This document shows positions 22,823 to 33,822 of a stretch of DNA of 64,000 nt, one piece after another. The stretch comes from Copromyces sp. CBS 386.78 (lineage: Eukaryota; Ascomycota; Sordariomycetes; Sordariales; Sordariaceae). Within the stretch, counting starts at the first letter, position 1. The number at the start of each line of letters is the position of its first letter. The stretch lies in NCBI GenBank assembly GCA_030685235.1, contig MU839097.1, forward strand, positions 1 through 64,000, written 5' to 3'. The position numbers were made by a program, and so were the translations under genes. Below the pieces are notes generated by a model. The model was not told the DNA's origin. It was given only the letters and a program-made list of their open reading frames with translations, and searched no databases.

Positions 22823-24590
22823 TTTCCGACTCAAATGAAGAAGAGATTTCACTTTATGAGGTTGGGAAGGAGCGCCATTACCGCAATAAGTGAGGGGCAA
22901 AGGCAAGGGAAGAACTGAGCGGGGAGAAGAGAGGGACCAAGGGGAATAATGGAGGGGGATGTGGGAGATACTTTAATACAACTTGCCTCCATCCAGAGGG
23001 TCAAAGGGGTGCGGATTCTGGGAGAATGATGACGGTGGGAAATCGGAATATTTGGCAGGTGGAACATCGGAATGGTCAAGAGCCGGAACCGAAAAACGAT
23101 GAAGATTCTGACACGGAAATTGGGAAAGAATGGGATGACGTCGACATTGAGTGGGCTCCAGAAAGGTTGCCTACAGAGCACAGATGCGACATCCAGATGA
23201 GTGGTGAGAACTATAGCCAGAGACAGAGATCTGACGGGAGGAGTGCTTGTTTGAGAAGACGGAGAAAACGAGGAGTCAAGGGGGATAAAGTGGAGGACAT
23301 ATTGTTAGGGAGGATGAAAGTACCATTGTTCTGTGCAGCATAAGGACATAGGCAGCATGGATAAGATAAATCCATGGTAGCAAAGCGAACAAAAAAAAAA
23401 AAAAAAAAAAAAAAGAAAGAAAGAACTTGGTGTTTAAGGTAGGCTACAAGTAGGCTTTGACATGTTGCTGAGTGTTGATTGAGCTTTCACAGCAGTACAG
23501 CACCCGTGGCCATAATTCCTGTGCTCTTTGATTCAATCATTGCTATGTCCTGGAAGTAAACGGAAGGCACCATCCTATCCATCACAGCAGGAAGACGGTC
23601 AAGACCGGCCCCAGTGACCAGTCCAAGCCAGCTGAGAGACATGAATAAAGCAGACACCTGGATATCGTGAGTGAAGCACCCGTAGGCAACGTTTTCTCTG
23701 GAGATGACAAGTGCCTGACAAGGAGATGGACGGTCAATGAAAGATTGGGAGTGATGGGTTCGTGGAAATAAGAAAGGGTTGTCCCAATTCAGGTAGGCTT
23801 GGCTGTTTGAATGACGCCCTTTTTCTTCCCAAACCCTTCTTGGAAGAGGAGGTGAGTGTGGACTGCATTGACGCCTTGAGATGGATGCTATGTGTTGGTT
23901 GGGCCGGAAACCAAAATACAAGGTAGATGTCTAAATAGGCAATGTATAGATGGACATAAAACGTGTAAGATGCGTACTTAGGTGGGCAGGCAGTCCGCGA
24001 GATTTGATTCCATTCATATAAACATTTTGCGCCCCCATCCCGCACCGCTAATGAGTAGGAGCCGCTTTTGTGCTTGTCGGGTGATCAATGCTCTCTGCAT
24101 CTTTCTTTCTCCTTTCATGGTTGTGAGTATATGAGGTGATATGTACAGCTAAAGGTACATCTGGCACGGAGTTTATCTGTAATGCTCCTGTGTGCACATT
24201 GGAGTCTGGCTATCTTTAGCTAGCGAGCACAGCTATGATTCATTCTTTTTTTTGGTGTCATAGATTGTGCGGGGTATTGCATCTTGCTTTGTGACGGAAT
24301 TTGAACACCGGGAAGACGAGCACCAAGGGGGGCGATAACGGGATTTGATGCCTATGATGATAATCTGGAGGCATCTTTGGGCGAGGAGGAGGGACTTCTG
24401 CCGCCGTGATGTGGGACTTTGTTGGATGGACTGCTGTTGTCGGAACTGGGAACCAAAGAGTGCCGTGAGGAAGGAGGATTACTTCTCTCCCGGCCGGAGA
24501 GGCAAGGGCGGGCTAAGTCGGCATGAGCGGCGTTGGTGGTGCAGACGGTATATCCCTATGGATGATGGCTCGGTGGTCGGTATAAGGGCC
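22823..24590. other. Intergenic, GC-normal, with a poly-A run
   Basis: No gene is convincing. A 106-residue ATG-started frame (23,026-23,343, plus) encodes an acidic-then-basic peptide with no recognisable domain. A pure A run is at 23,391-23,414. The right part is presumably the 3' untranslated region of the helicase gene. Confidence 0.5.
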
Positions 24591-26879
24591 TCAGGAAGCG
24601 CTGCCCGCCTCAGCTTCAGCAGGAACCGGCTCGGTTTCGTCAACAGTCTGCTGTATTGGCGTTACGGAGGACGTCTCAGACTCAGACTCAGAGTCACGTG
24701 TCCACTTATCACCAAACGTCTCATCCATGAAATCCTTCACAGCCTGATCCAATCCCATACCAGTGCGGAGTTTTTCCGGCTCCCCTTCCACCTTGAGCCC
24801 TTGGAGTGATTTGGCTCTAGAAAGGGCAACGTACGATTGACCCATGGCAAAGGCCTTGGACAAGTCGACGACGACGCGGTCCATAGTCATACCTTGGGAT
24901 CGATGGATGGTCATAGCCCAGGCCGGACCAAGCGGTATTTGCGTTCGTGTGAGCATTGTATGCGGCGGCTCCCTGCCGTATTCGGCGACCCGCGTGATGG
25001 GTCCTATGACTTGGGGTTCTACTCCTGGAAATTTGACTACCGGGCACTGCTGGCCCTCGACCCGGAGGAGGAATTCTTCCTGTAAGGCGCTCAAAATATC
25101 CTGGTTGTGAGGTATTTCAAGCTTGGCGTCGAGCATTTCGTCGAGCTGTGCCAATTCCTCCTCTATTGTTAAAACTTCCGGGTCGTAAAGGTCTTCAGGA
25201 TCAGGGTCAGGGTCGAATACACGGTTGGCATATGCCTTTGCAACGGGCACCTCTTCAAACCCAACGACCACTCCCTGGCTACCATTGGCGAGTCCTTTCG
25301 CCACGTCGAGATTTTGGAAGAGGATCACGGGCATGCCGACCTTGAGGGATACCTTGGGCTCCAGAACCTGTTCTCGGAGCGCTCTGAGTGTGCCGTCCGA
25401 TGGGTTCCTCTCACCTAGATATTCTAGTTCTGGGTGGCGTCGGGGTTGCCAGTGGAACCTATCGATGCACTTGAAGACTCTAGCCTGGCCATACACCTTG
25501 CGAAATTCTCTCTCGTTGACCGAACGGGCTTCCCACCGGGTTGGAAACAGCTTAGTCGCATTTCTGCCCGTGTTGGACGTATGGTTGAGGAGTGAATCAA
25601 TGTCCTGGTCCGTGAGACGAGCGCCAATGCGACATTTCTGCAGTATGGAAATGAACTTGGGGTCGCTTTGTCGGTGGATCTTGTTCAGATGGTAAGTCGT
25701 GAAGTTGCATTCCTTCCAGGCGTTGCTCCGGAAAGCCCACTTGTCCTCGTCCGTCAAAGTCACATTGCACGGCACACAGGTATATGTTGTGCCTCTCTCG
25801 GTCCCGTCGTCCTCCCTGTCCATCCTGGATCCGCAATGATAGCAGAGCTCGAAGGGCAAGACCGGCGGTAACTGGCAGAAATCGCCCACAACAATGACCT
25901 GGACGCCTCCGAAGGGCGAGTCATCTTCGCGGATGTGTTTGTGAACCGTGTTAAGGCGCTCGAAATGATGATTTTCCACCATGCTGATCTCGTCGATTAT
26001 CAGAACATCTGTGTCTTGAATTCGCTTTCTGGCCAATTCGTTATTTCTGGATTTGAACACAAGGTCCTCGATACTTTGTCTGGTCAGGCCTGGACTCCAG
26101 CCAACGTAGGACCAGGTAGTCATACCGTTCACGTTGAAAGCGGCCTTGCCAGTGGGAGCGGCTACCTGGACAGTGTGTCCCAGACTTTTAAGGCGCTTTA
26201 CAATGGCTCGGAGGACTATGGATTTGCCCGTCCCAGCCGAGCCTGTGTAAAATATGTTGCGGCCCATCTCAGCAAGCTTGACCACCTCTTGTTGCTCTGG
26301 GGAGAGTTCTGGTGGATCTGTGGATGATGGTCTTGAGGGATCATTGTATGGTGGTTCGTACGTGGTTGTGACGGGAGATCCAGGCGCACGCCTCCTCAAG
26401 TTCAGCCCTTGGTTGTAGGCTGCCCGGTGAAGACGTATCTCATGAAGAATGTGCGATGGAGCTGACTTGGAAGATTTTAGAAGCTGCCGTAACCTCCGGA
26501 GTCCACGGGCAACGGCTATTTCTGCTTCGGGGAGTGGTCGCCCCTTGTGATCCAGTGGTGGCCCTTTGTGATCCAGTGGTCGCCCAACCTTGCCCTTGTC
26601 GTTTTCCTTGGAAGGTCGGCATGATACCGTGGGTTCTTCATTGTATGCGATGGGCGGGAAAAGGCCATCGCCGCCGTACTGGAACAGTGGTCGCCCGTTG
26701 TGATCCAGTTGTATCCCAACCAATCCCCCTTCCACTTTCTCGTACCGACCGTTGTTTTTTCCCCGCGTGGATTGAGTAGCGAAAAGAAAGGATTTGCAAG
26801 AAGAGGAAAAGAGTCGCAACTTGTGGTTGAGATGCGGTATTGGGAATGGGCCCGCCAGCCTCCAGATGCCCTGGCGCAT
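24591..26879 (-). CDS. PIF1-family 5'-3' DNA helicase with a probable mitochondrial presequence
   Basis: An intronless 762-residue protein. Superfamily 1B helicase motifs appear in order: Walker A GSAGTGKS (213-220), VAAPTGKAA (motif Ia), LIIDEISM (Walker B, 293-300), GDFCQLPPV (332-340), AMTIHRSQGMTMDRVVVDL (655-673) and YVALSRAKSLQGL (683-695). PIF1 helicases unwind DNA and G-quadruplexes using ATP and maintain mitochondrial DNA and telomeres. The frame extends 14 codons upstream, but only to a TTG; the first ATG gives MRQGIWRLAGPFPIPHLN, basic, hydroxylated and without acids, as in a mitochondrial presequence. An insert after GDFCQLPPV carries Cys at 346, 349, 368 and 371 in two CxxC pairs, probably a zinc ribbon. 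The N-terminal region holds repeats of LDHKGRPL. The tail is Ser/Glu-rich. Family assignment is secure; the location is inferred. Confidence 0.93.
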   Translation of the reverse strand: MRQGIWRLAGPFPIPHLNHKLRLFSSSCKSFLFATQSTRGKNNGRYEKVEGGLVGIQLDHNGRPLFQYGGDGLFPPIAYNEEPTVSCRPSKENDKGKVGRPLDHKGPPLDHKGRPLPEAEIAVARGLRRLRQLLKSSKSAPSHILHEIRLHRAAYNQGLNLRRRAPGSPVTTTYEPPYNDPSRPSSTDPPELSPEQQEVVKLAEMGRNIFYTGSAGTGKSIVLRAIVKRLKSLGHTVQVAAPTGKAAFNVNGMTTWSYVGWSPGLTRQSIEDLVFKSRNNELARKRIQDTDVLIIDEISMVENHHFERLNTVHKHIREDDSPFGGVQVIVVGDFCQLPPVLPFELCYHCGSRMDREDDGTERGTTYTCVPCNVTLTDEDKWAFRSNAWKECNFTTYHLNKIHRQSDPKFISILQKCRIGARLTDQDIDSLLNHTSNTGRNATKLFPTRWEARSVNEREFRKVYGQARVFKCIDRFHWQPRRHPELEYLGERNPSDGTLRALREQVLEPKVSLKVGMPVILFQNLDVAKGLANGSQGVVVGFEEVPVAKAYANRVFDPDPDPEDLYDPEVLTIEEELAQLDEMLDAKLEIPHNQDILSALQEEFLLRVEGQQCPVVKFPGVEPQVIGPITRVAEYGREPPHTMLTRTQIPLGPAWAMTIHRSQGMTMDRVVVDLSKAFAMGQSYVALSRAKSLQGLKVEGEPEKLRTGMGLDQAVKDFMDETFGDKWTRDSESESETSSVTPIQQTVDETEPVPAEAEAGSAS

Positions 26880-27567
26880 CGTTGACACCCGACCGATGTC
26901 AAGAAGTATGACTATGTGCAAGAAGATGACGAAGATGGCATGGGCATGAGCTCAGGTCGAGGCGATTGATGAAATATCTTTTGTGTGTCCCATCGAAGAA
27001 GTTCCTGCCAGTGGTGAAGGTGAGATGACGCCCAACTCAACGGAAGGTGCGATGTCGTTCTAATGTTGAAACACATCGGGCACGTTAGTATTCAAATAAT
27101 CGCATGCATGGTCGCTTGTTGAGGAGGGGCCGTCGGCGGCTCGGCGCCGGCAGCCACGACCTGCAGCTATCAACAACCAATCAGGTGCTTGAATTATGCA
27201 TTATGCTCGGGCAGCTGGCAGCGACGAAGTACCTGCCAAAGACCTGGCAGAACCTTGATGGCTCAGTCCCGCCAGCTGTCCAGGTACCGCTCGTGCCCCT
27301 CCAACACATGGCGCCAACTTGAACGATTCCCAATTCACGATGGGAGCACATTGCATCATGATGATGACCAAAGTCACCTTGCGTTGAGAAAAGCATGCAT
27401 TGTCAAATTTATCGATACAATCCAAAACAACGAGTACATGCTTTAGCTAGCGCTCAGAGAGATGAATCGTCAAAGGTATGTACATCTTGTAGCCAACCGG
27501 CCCTCTCCTTCCGGCGCCCAACCACTCTCTGACTCCGTCCTGGACCACAGCTTCCAAACCATGAACC
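26880..27567. other. Intergenic between helicase and AA9 gene
   Basis: The promoter of the helicase lies on the left and the 3' region of the AA9 gene on the right. Only short frames without family features are present; I see no gene. Confidence 0.5.
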
Positions 27568-28491
27568 TCAACCTTTGAACGCCGCCGCCGTCTTGCCATT
27601 TGGCAATGGGACGGTTGCCGTTGCCCGCGTCACGACGACCGGCGTCCCTACTGCCGTAATGGTGCTCTTCAGTCCCTGCTCCGTCACCGGCACCGGCTTC
27701 GCCTCGGGAGCCACCGTCGGCCCTGGGATCATATACGTCGACAGCGCCGTGTAGATATCGATGACCACCCCCGGTTCCGTGGAATTATACAGCGCCGTAG
27801 CCGGCAACCCTTCTTTCTGTCCAGCCACCACCACTTCCTCCTTGCCGACCGTTGCGGCCTTTGGCTCCGGAGCCTCCACCCACAAGTTCACGCACTGCGG
27901 GTAGTTCTGCGCGCCGTCCTTCAGATTGGCGTAGTGCAGTGCGATCAGCTCGTGACGCAGCACGTACGGCCCCGGCTCGAGATCGCTCGGCAGCCCCAAC
28001 AGCCACGTGTTGTTCTGGGCAATGAGGACGTCAGTTGCCCATCTTCCGGGCGGGCCACCTTTTTCGTCAAGTAGCACCGGAGACGAGTCATCGATCTTAG
28101 CCCATGACAGCTTGCTCTTGTCGACCGACGCGCATCCGTCTGTGGTATTGGAACAGGGCGCAAGGTACGACAAGACGGGTCCCTTGTGGGATTGCGGCCA
28201 GTCGTTCCACTGCATCTGGATCTTGTCTCCGGCCTTGACGGGCGCGTGGGCTTTGGCTGGCTTGCCGTCACGATGGCAGATGATGTCGGGGTTCGAGTAG
28301 TTGGACGGCGTCACGAAGCCATCATCAACTGCGCTTGTCGACCAGCCGATGCTGTTGCTGATAGCATCGGGAGCATGGGGATTGAATCCTCGATACTGGT
28401 GTCCGTTGATGATGAGGTACAGAATGCGGGAGTGGGCAATGGCTTGGGAGGACAAGGCGCAAGAGGCCAGGAGTCTCAAGGCTTTGGCCAT
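27568..28491 (-). CDS. AA9 lytic polysaccharide monooxygenase (former GH61), secreted
   Basis: 307 residues without introns. Copper-dependent AA9 enzymes oxidatively cleave cellulose or related glucans outside the cell. The signal peptide (1-19, ending SSQAIA) is followed by His20, which becomes the N-terminal residue of the copper histidine brace. The second brace histidine is His102 in SHKGPVLSYLAPC. LRHELIALH (178-186), then GAQNYPQC (193-200), supplies the conserved Gln195 and the axial Tyr197. Cys72 and Cys200 are placed for the usual disulfide. The frame is open 54 codons upstream, but the ATG at 28,491 begins the signal peptide and the upstream residues are not signal-like. There is no cellulose-binding module; about 100 residues rich in Pro, Val and Thr follow the catalytic domain. 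Substrate specificity cannot be read from the sequence. Confidence 0.95.
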   Translation of the reverse strand: MAKALRLLASCALSSQAIAHSRILYLIINGHQYRGFNPHAPDAISNSIGWSTSAVDDGFVTPSNYSNPDIICHRDGKPAKAHAPVKAGDKIQMQWNDWPQSHKGPVLSYLAPCSNTTDGCASVDKSKLSWAKIDDSSPVLLDEKGGPPGRWATDVLIAQNNTWLLGLPSDLEPGPYVLRHELIALHYANLKDGAQNYPQCVNLWVEAPEPKAATVGKEEVVVAGQKEGLPATALYNSTEPGVVIDIYTALSTYMIPGPTVAPEAKPVPVTEQGLKSTITAVGTPVVVTRATATVPLPNGKTAAAFKG

Positions 28492-29755
28492 GATGTGTGC
28501 CGAGTAATGAGGTGGAAAAGAAGTCAAGTTGAAGACAGTGGGATTCGACTGAGGGCAGTTTTCAGACACCTTCGTTCTTGGCTGCGGGCAATGACGCTCG
28601 AAACACGGGACGGAAAGATGCAATTCGGGATACACAAGATGATTATTTATCATCTTCCCTCCATCTTACCCGGGTTGCTTATGCCAACACCTTCAAAAAG
28701 CTCACGAGCCTAGTAGTCGGGTTCGTGGCCCGAACAACTGCCTCAAGAACACGCATCTCGAGTCGATTGGCATTTACTTTTACCTGAAAATCGGCAAGCA
28801 GCGAGAACAGACAACTCGGTTAAGCTTGACCAAGTCAAAGGTCCGAATCCCTCGACGATCATTTTTTCCATATTCTCCATACTCCCATGCCGTCCGCCTG
28901 ATACACGGGAAGTATCCGAGACGATCGAAAAGTGGAGGATGATGAAGCCGACACGGCATTTCATACTATGCTCCTCTCGTATTATATAGTAAGTTTCCAA
29001 ACAGCCTCCTCACTTTACCTCAGCTTATAGGCTGCGCCGGCTAAACTGCCCGTGTCTCCCTCATCCAAGCAGGGCTTGGTGATGCTTCGCCGTGTCAGGG
29101 GTCGTGGAGCATCCTCCGTCTCCAAGTGGAGTGTTGGGGTTCACTGTGGGGTGGTTCATCTACCTGACGAGAATAACGGCCTTCCGCATCCATCCTTCTC
29201 GGAGCCGGTGGCCGACTGCCTAATCCGGGAAGATCATCTGTTTTGATTGGGTAAAGGGAAAAGGAACATCCCCGTCAAACGACCGTTGACCAGTTTCCTC
29301 CCCGCAAACATGTCAGATCGTCAAGGTTGAAACACAGCACTGTCTTGAGCCGTGGGAGGTGTTCGCGAATTTTACACGAGTCTTCGTCATGTTTCTAAAC
29401 AACCGGGTGCATTGGCCAGTTGAGGATCCAAACCGCTTCTTTTCTTAGAGGTCTGAATCCCCTTCGTGCTTGTCTATTTTTCATAATTTCTATATTGGTC
29501 GTGTTCTCTCCCTGCTCATCCGCACCTTCATGTCCTTCCTGCTTGCCCTCCATATTCCCTCCTTCGTTACTGTACCTGCCTGTTGCTTTGCTCTTCGTTT
29601 TGACGCGGACTTCATCAATCTCCCGTACCGCAACCCCACCCCTCTTCGTATCATTCCTTTGCACAATCCTGGTCGCTTGGCTTCTTTCGCGGATGGTTGG
29701 TTTTCTCTTCCAGCTTTCTATGCGCGTATCATCTGAAATACCTGGTGTTGCCGTC
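28492..29755. other. Intergenic between AA9 and F-box gene
   Basis: The promoter and 5' leader of the AA9 gene lie next to 28,491, and the 3' region of the F-box gene next to 29,755. A 219-codon plus frame beginning near 29,420 runs into the F-box gene in antisense and is not supported as a gene. No repeats of note. Confidence 0.5.
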
Positions 29756-32020
29756 CTAATCCACTACAGTCAAACCATCGAACTTCACTCCTTGAACGCG
29801 CACCCCAAAACCCCAAGGGCCGTAGTCGCGATGCATCACGGCGAGTTTTCTTCTCTCGTTAACGTAACGCTCAGTACTCCTCCCATCGGCGAGCACCCCG
29901 TACAGCACCTTTGTGCCATGTTGCCAATGAAAACTCTGCAGAGTTATGCTTTCAGGAACGTCATCTCCCGGGATTTCGTGATGGCCACAGTCCTTGAATC
30001 TCTTCTTTCCATTGCCGCGCTCAAAGTCCAAGCCCGAGACCCTGACGATGTCAGGATGAAGGGTAACGGCGTGGCGTAGGCCGTCGTTAACGGGAGAAAA
30101 AGTTCCGAAATTTTCATATGCGTGTTCGAAATCGATCAGAAGCTTTATGTCTGTTTGTTGGTAAACGATGAGGTGGTCACGCTCGAATAACTCACTCGCG
30201 TTTGCGCCCAGGGCTCTCCTCGTCCACGACCGATGCCAATTGTTATTTTCGAGAGACACCCTGATCCCTTTCAACAATGGCGTGCAATTCAAACATGCCA
30301 CGGCGGCAGTGAGGCCTTCCAGCTGTGGCCTGATCCGAGCCTCTCTGATATCGATTTGTGTGATGTCGAGTGACTCCAGACGTGGACAGCCTTTGACCAG
30401 TCTAACCAGCTGTTGTTCTTCGGGGCCATCAGACTCCTTCCACCCTAAAGCACCGTGAGAGACCTGTAGGACCCTCAGGTTAGGGAAGTGCCCGAGGCTT
30501 CGGATCAGGTTCTTGTCGGTGTCCATGCTACCTTCTAACCTGAAGAGGAAGTCAAGAACTGGCATATACCGTATCGATATGGCTTTGAGTGTCTCTGAAC
30601 GTGACCTCAGAGCTTTCAGAAGCAGTGTAGGACCGACAAACTCAAATCCGCTGTCTGACACAATCGGCCGACCTGTTGTGGGACCAGCTTCGGATGTGAA
30701 CTTGAAGGACGCCAAGTTGGGGCAAGCGCCAATAATGCCGTGGAGCTGCTCTTCACACAGCCATGCGTAGTAATGAAGTTCTAGCGAGCTGAGATTCTGT
30801 AATGACGGTAGAGGCCATATTCGTGTCTCGCCAGCCCAGTTTTCACTGGAGAATCCTGTGAGGGACAAGTGCTTGAGGTTTGGCGCACGGCGGATAAAGC
30901 GAAAGGCCTCGACAATCGGGGTGTTGTAAGTCTCAAATCCTGCTGTTGGCTCCATTTCTTCCTCTTCATCTCTATCAATGATTGAGGAACACCAGTATGA
31001 CGCGACAAGGTTCGCGGATTCCAAGTTGATAAATTCGACGCAGTTGTCGACAAGGTGATTCCGAATGTACGGAACGTCGGGACTTCTGCGTCCTCTGATT
31101 CCGATGTTTAAGTGATCGAGCCGTCGGATGTTGCGGCAATGACAGAGGATTGCCGTGGGGACCATGTCGAGAAATATGTCCAAGTCTTTCAACCGCTTGT
31201 ACGTCGGAGCCGACCGTTGATAATAATTTCTGGCCAGCCAGGGGAAATGCCTGGTGAACAGTGACCGTAGAGCCTTCTCCAACTCTGACGGTCCGTCGAA
31301 CCTGGGCCATCCTATCTCGCCCATATACTCTCCCAGACTCCACCGGGGGCTTACTCGAGGCCTAGGCAAAAAAGACCAGGTCAGATTAACGAACACATTC
31401 CAACAACCTCAAGAGACAGGGTAGGGAAGAGAGGGGACTGGGGAGGACTCACTCCCGATATACCTTCACCAGGTCAGCCAGCCCACTCTTGTCCTCAACA
31501 AGTGTACGAATCAACTTATATAGTCTTTCGCCTCCCACGAAACCCTCCTCATCAAGCACGAAAGGCTCTTCGTAAAGCAGGGGTTGTACGAGTCGGTGGA
31601 AACGGCGACAGGTTTGCGCGAGACTGCCTAGGGCTGCGACTGCTTGGATCATCCTTCTGTTGCAGCAGTAAGCAGTTCAGATTGTTAGCGACAGCACCGA
31701 AGAAGAGGAGGAGGAGGCAAAAAAAGATAGAAAAAGGGAAAGGAGAAGATGAGCAGGGAGAGGAAAAGAATTTGGCACAGGTGGAGGAGGAAACCAGACC
31801 CGCGGTCCATGTCCTGGGGTAGGGGATAATCAGTTTCAACTCACCTCCGATGCTCTCTCGTCCTAATAACGAGGTACACAGCGCACTCATTCTTAGGACC
31901 TTTGGCGTCGATCTTGAGGTGTTCGATTATCAGGAGGAGAATCTCGGTGGGAAGGTGGACAAGAGAGAGGGAAGAAGGAAGGGAAGGGAGGGTCCCCTCT
32001 GCCGGCGTGGCTCTGTCCAT
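29756..32020 (-). CDS. F-box/leucine-rich-repeat-like protein, paralogue 1 (three exons)
   Basis: Exons 31,845-32,020, 31,453-31,656 and 29,756-31,361 join to 661 residues. Both introns have GTGAGT donors and CAG or TAG acceptors and are phase 2. The start is the first in-frame ATG and matches the paralogue at 45,425 residue for residue from MD. The F-box begins LPTEILLLI (23-31) and should bind Skp1 in an SCF ubiquitin ligase. The third exon has irregular leucine-rich units (LKHLSLTGF, LSSLELHYYAWL, FPNLRVLQVSH, CPRLESLDITQIDIREARI), expected to bind a substrate I cannot name. The paralogue shares exon sizes (exon 1: 176 nt from MD; exon 2: 204 versus 210 nt), so the two came from a duplication. 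No sign of RIP. Confidence 0.82.
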
Positions 32021-33822
32021 GTCCAAGGAAGGTATGATGATAGCTGCGAGACTGAGGAAGTGGGTAGGGTCTCTATGGCTAGTAGGTACGCCCACGTACC
32101 CCTCTATTACTGCTCGGAAAATTTTGCAAGACGGGCGCCAGGCGAAGAATAAGAAGGCCGAAACGATAGTCTTTCAAGAGGTGAGTGCCGTCAAGGAAGA
32201 AATCGTGGTGGTGGGTGTCGTTCCTGCGCGGTAGCTGGTTGGGATCGGGCACGACAGGGCGGGCTGGTCGAGGGCAAGATTAGTCTCCTGGCTTGCATGC
32301 TCGCTTGAACCCAGTCCGGATTTGGCGAGGTGCAAAAGAAGGAAAGGGTGAGGCTTATTATGTCCTTCTGCGAGGCCGGAGTAAGTTCCAGCGCCACTCC
32401 ATCCTTAATAGACCCTTTTAGCTGTGTATATCAGGTGTGGTTCGGTTCTTTCCCCCTTCAGTCTCAAGCCCCAAGGATGCCCGCGTGGCCAGCTGGCCGT
32501 GGAGGTGAAGTGCACGTGCCAGGTGAAGATATCCGTCCGGTATGGTTGTTATCCAACTAAAGTATCTATCCATGGCGGATATGCTGCGCGTGAACCTCAT
32601 GCTGGACAACTGGCCCCATAGAAGCTATGTAGGGAGGGGCCTAGCTATATAGCTAGATAAGTAAATGAGCTCATTGCTCAACGGTTTATTGCCTAGATTA
32701 GATCTCTTTCACCTCTGTATAGGTTCAGACTTCTATGAGTCTGTGATCAAAAGCTTCATGGTAAGTAACTTGGGAACTTCCAGGTTGGTGGTATTATACA
32801 TAACAACGGAACATTGGGGCTTAAGTAGGTGCTGGATGTCTGAAGGAAGGAAGGAAGGAAGGAGCGAGTGGAACCTCCCTATAATTAACCAAGTCTGGTA
32901 TCAAGTTGAGCGGATTGGCAGTCAGTCACGGTGACGGTGACGGTACAGTCATAACTGAAGTAGACCTGCCCGGGTGATGAGTAAGGTATCGTAAAGCAGG
33001 CAGTTCTCATTTAGTCATACAAAAAGAGCCGAAGAAGGGCTTGATGAATATAAACTTCCCATGGATTTGTCACACAAGCACATCCAATATTTGCCAGGAG
33101 AGATGAATAGCCGATCTATCTTCGTTATATTATTCGTAAAACCAAACGTCTTCCAAGCCACGCTGAAGAACCCAATCTAGTAAAGCAAATCCCTCCTATC
33201 TCTCCAATGACCATAATGGTCGATTCCCTGTCTCTGCTTTTTGCCTTTTGACTACCCCTAGCTTGCCTACTTATCCAGTTACGCAAGCGCAAGCGAATTT
33301 CAGTGGTCTACCGCCAAGCATTGTAACAACCCATGTGATTTTGTCTTGTCCCGCTAAGTTATCCCAGTTTAACCCATAAGTAAATCTATCTATTGTATTG
33401 TGTAAAAATCCAGATCGAGAGAAGAAGAAGAAGAATGACGAAAAGAAGATCAAAGCGAGCTAGCTAACCCCTCGGGTCATTCGTTGCCGCAGAACAAAAC
33501 CTTCGACCGACCGGCGATCTGGAGTCCTATCTGTCTGTCAACGATAACCCTAAGAGCAGCACACCCATATTAAGAATTACTACCCCGGCTCATATCTTAG
33601 CAAGCAGCCACTTGTCTATAACAAAGCCCAAAAATCACTGTGTATATCCCATATCCCGTGTTCCCGTGTTCCATATCCCGTTTCTGATGGACATTGATCC
33701 AACCAGTCCGGCGTAGTCCAGTCCAATTCAGACCGTTCCCATTTCCCGTATCCCAAGACGCCGTCCATGATCATTCACGCATCTCATCTTCTCCCGTCAA
33801 ACCATATCAGACCTCGTCAACA
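32021..33822. other. Intergenic between F-box paralogue 1 and the F-box/WD40 gene
   Basis: Left side is the promoter of the F-box gene. A short GGAA run is at 32,843-32,863 and TGACGG units are near 32,929-32,945. The right part is the 3' region of the F-box/WD40 gene. I see no gene. Confidence 0.5.

Noticed and set aside
23487..24045. Overlapping minus frames of 100-144 codons
   Set aside because: No domain, they overlap each other in different frames, and base use is not gene-like.
26880..26921. Helicase start 14 codons upstream
   Set aside because: The upstream codon is TTG; the ATG at 26,879 begins a typical presequence.
29420..30079. 219-codon plus-strand frame
   Set aside because: It lies partly antisense to exon 3 of F-box paralogue 1, begins without an ATG and shows no domain; the hydrophobic stretch reflects pyrimidine-rich DNA.
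31552..31890. 112-codon minus frame within the F-box gene
   Set aside because: It spans intron 1 of paralogue 1 in another frame; splice sites and the paralogue support the F-box model.
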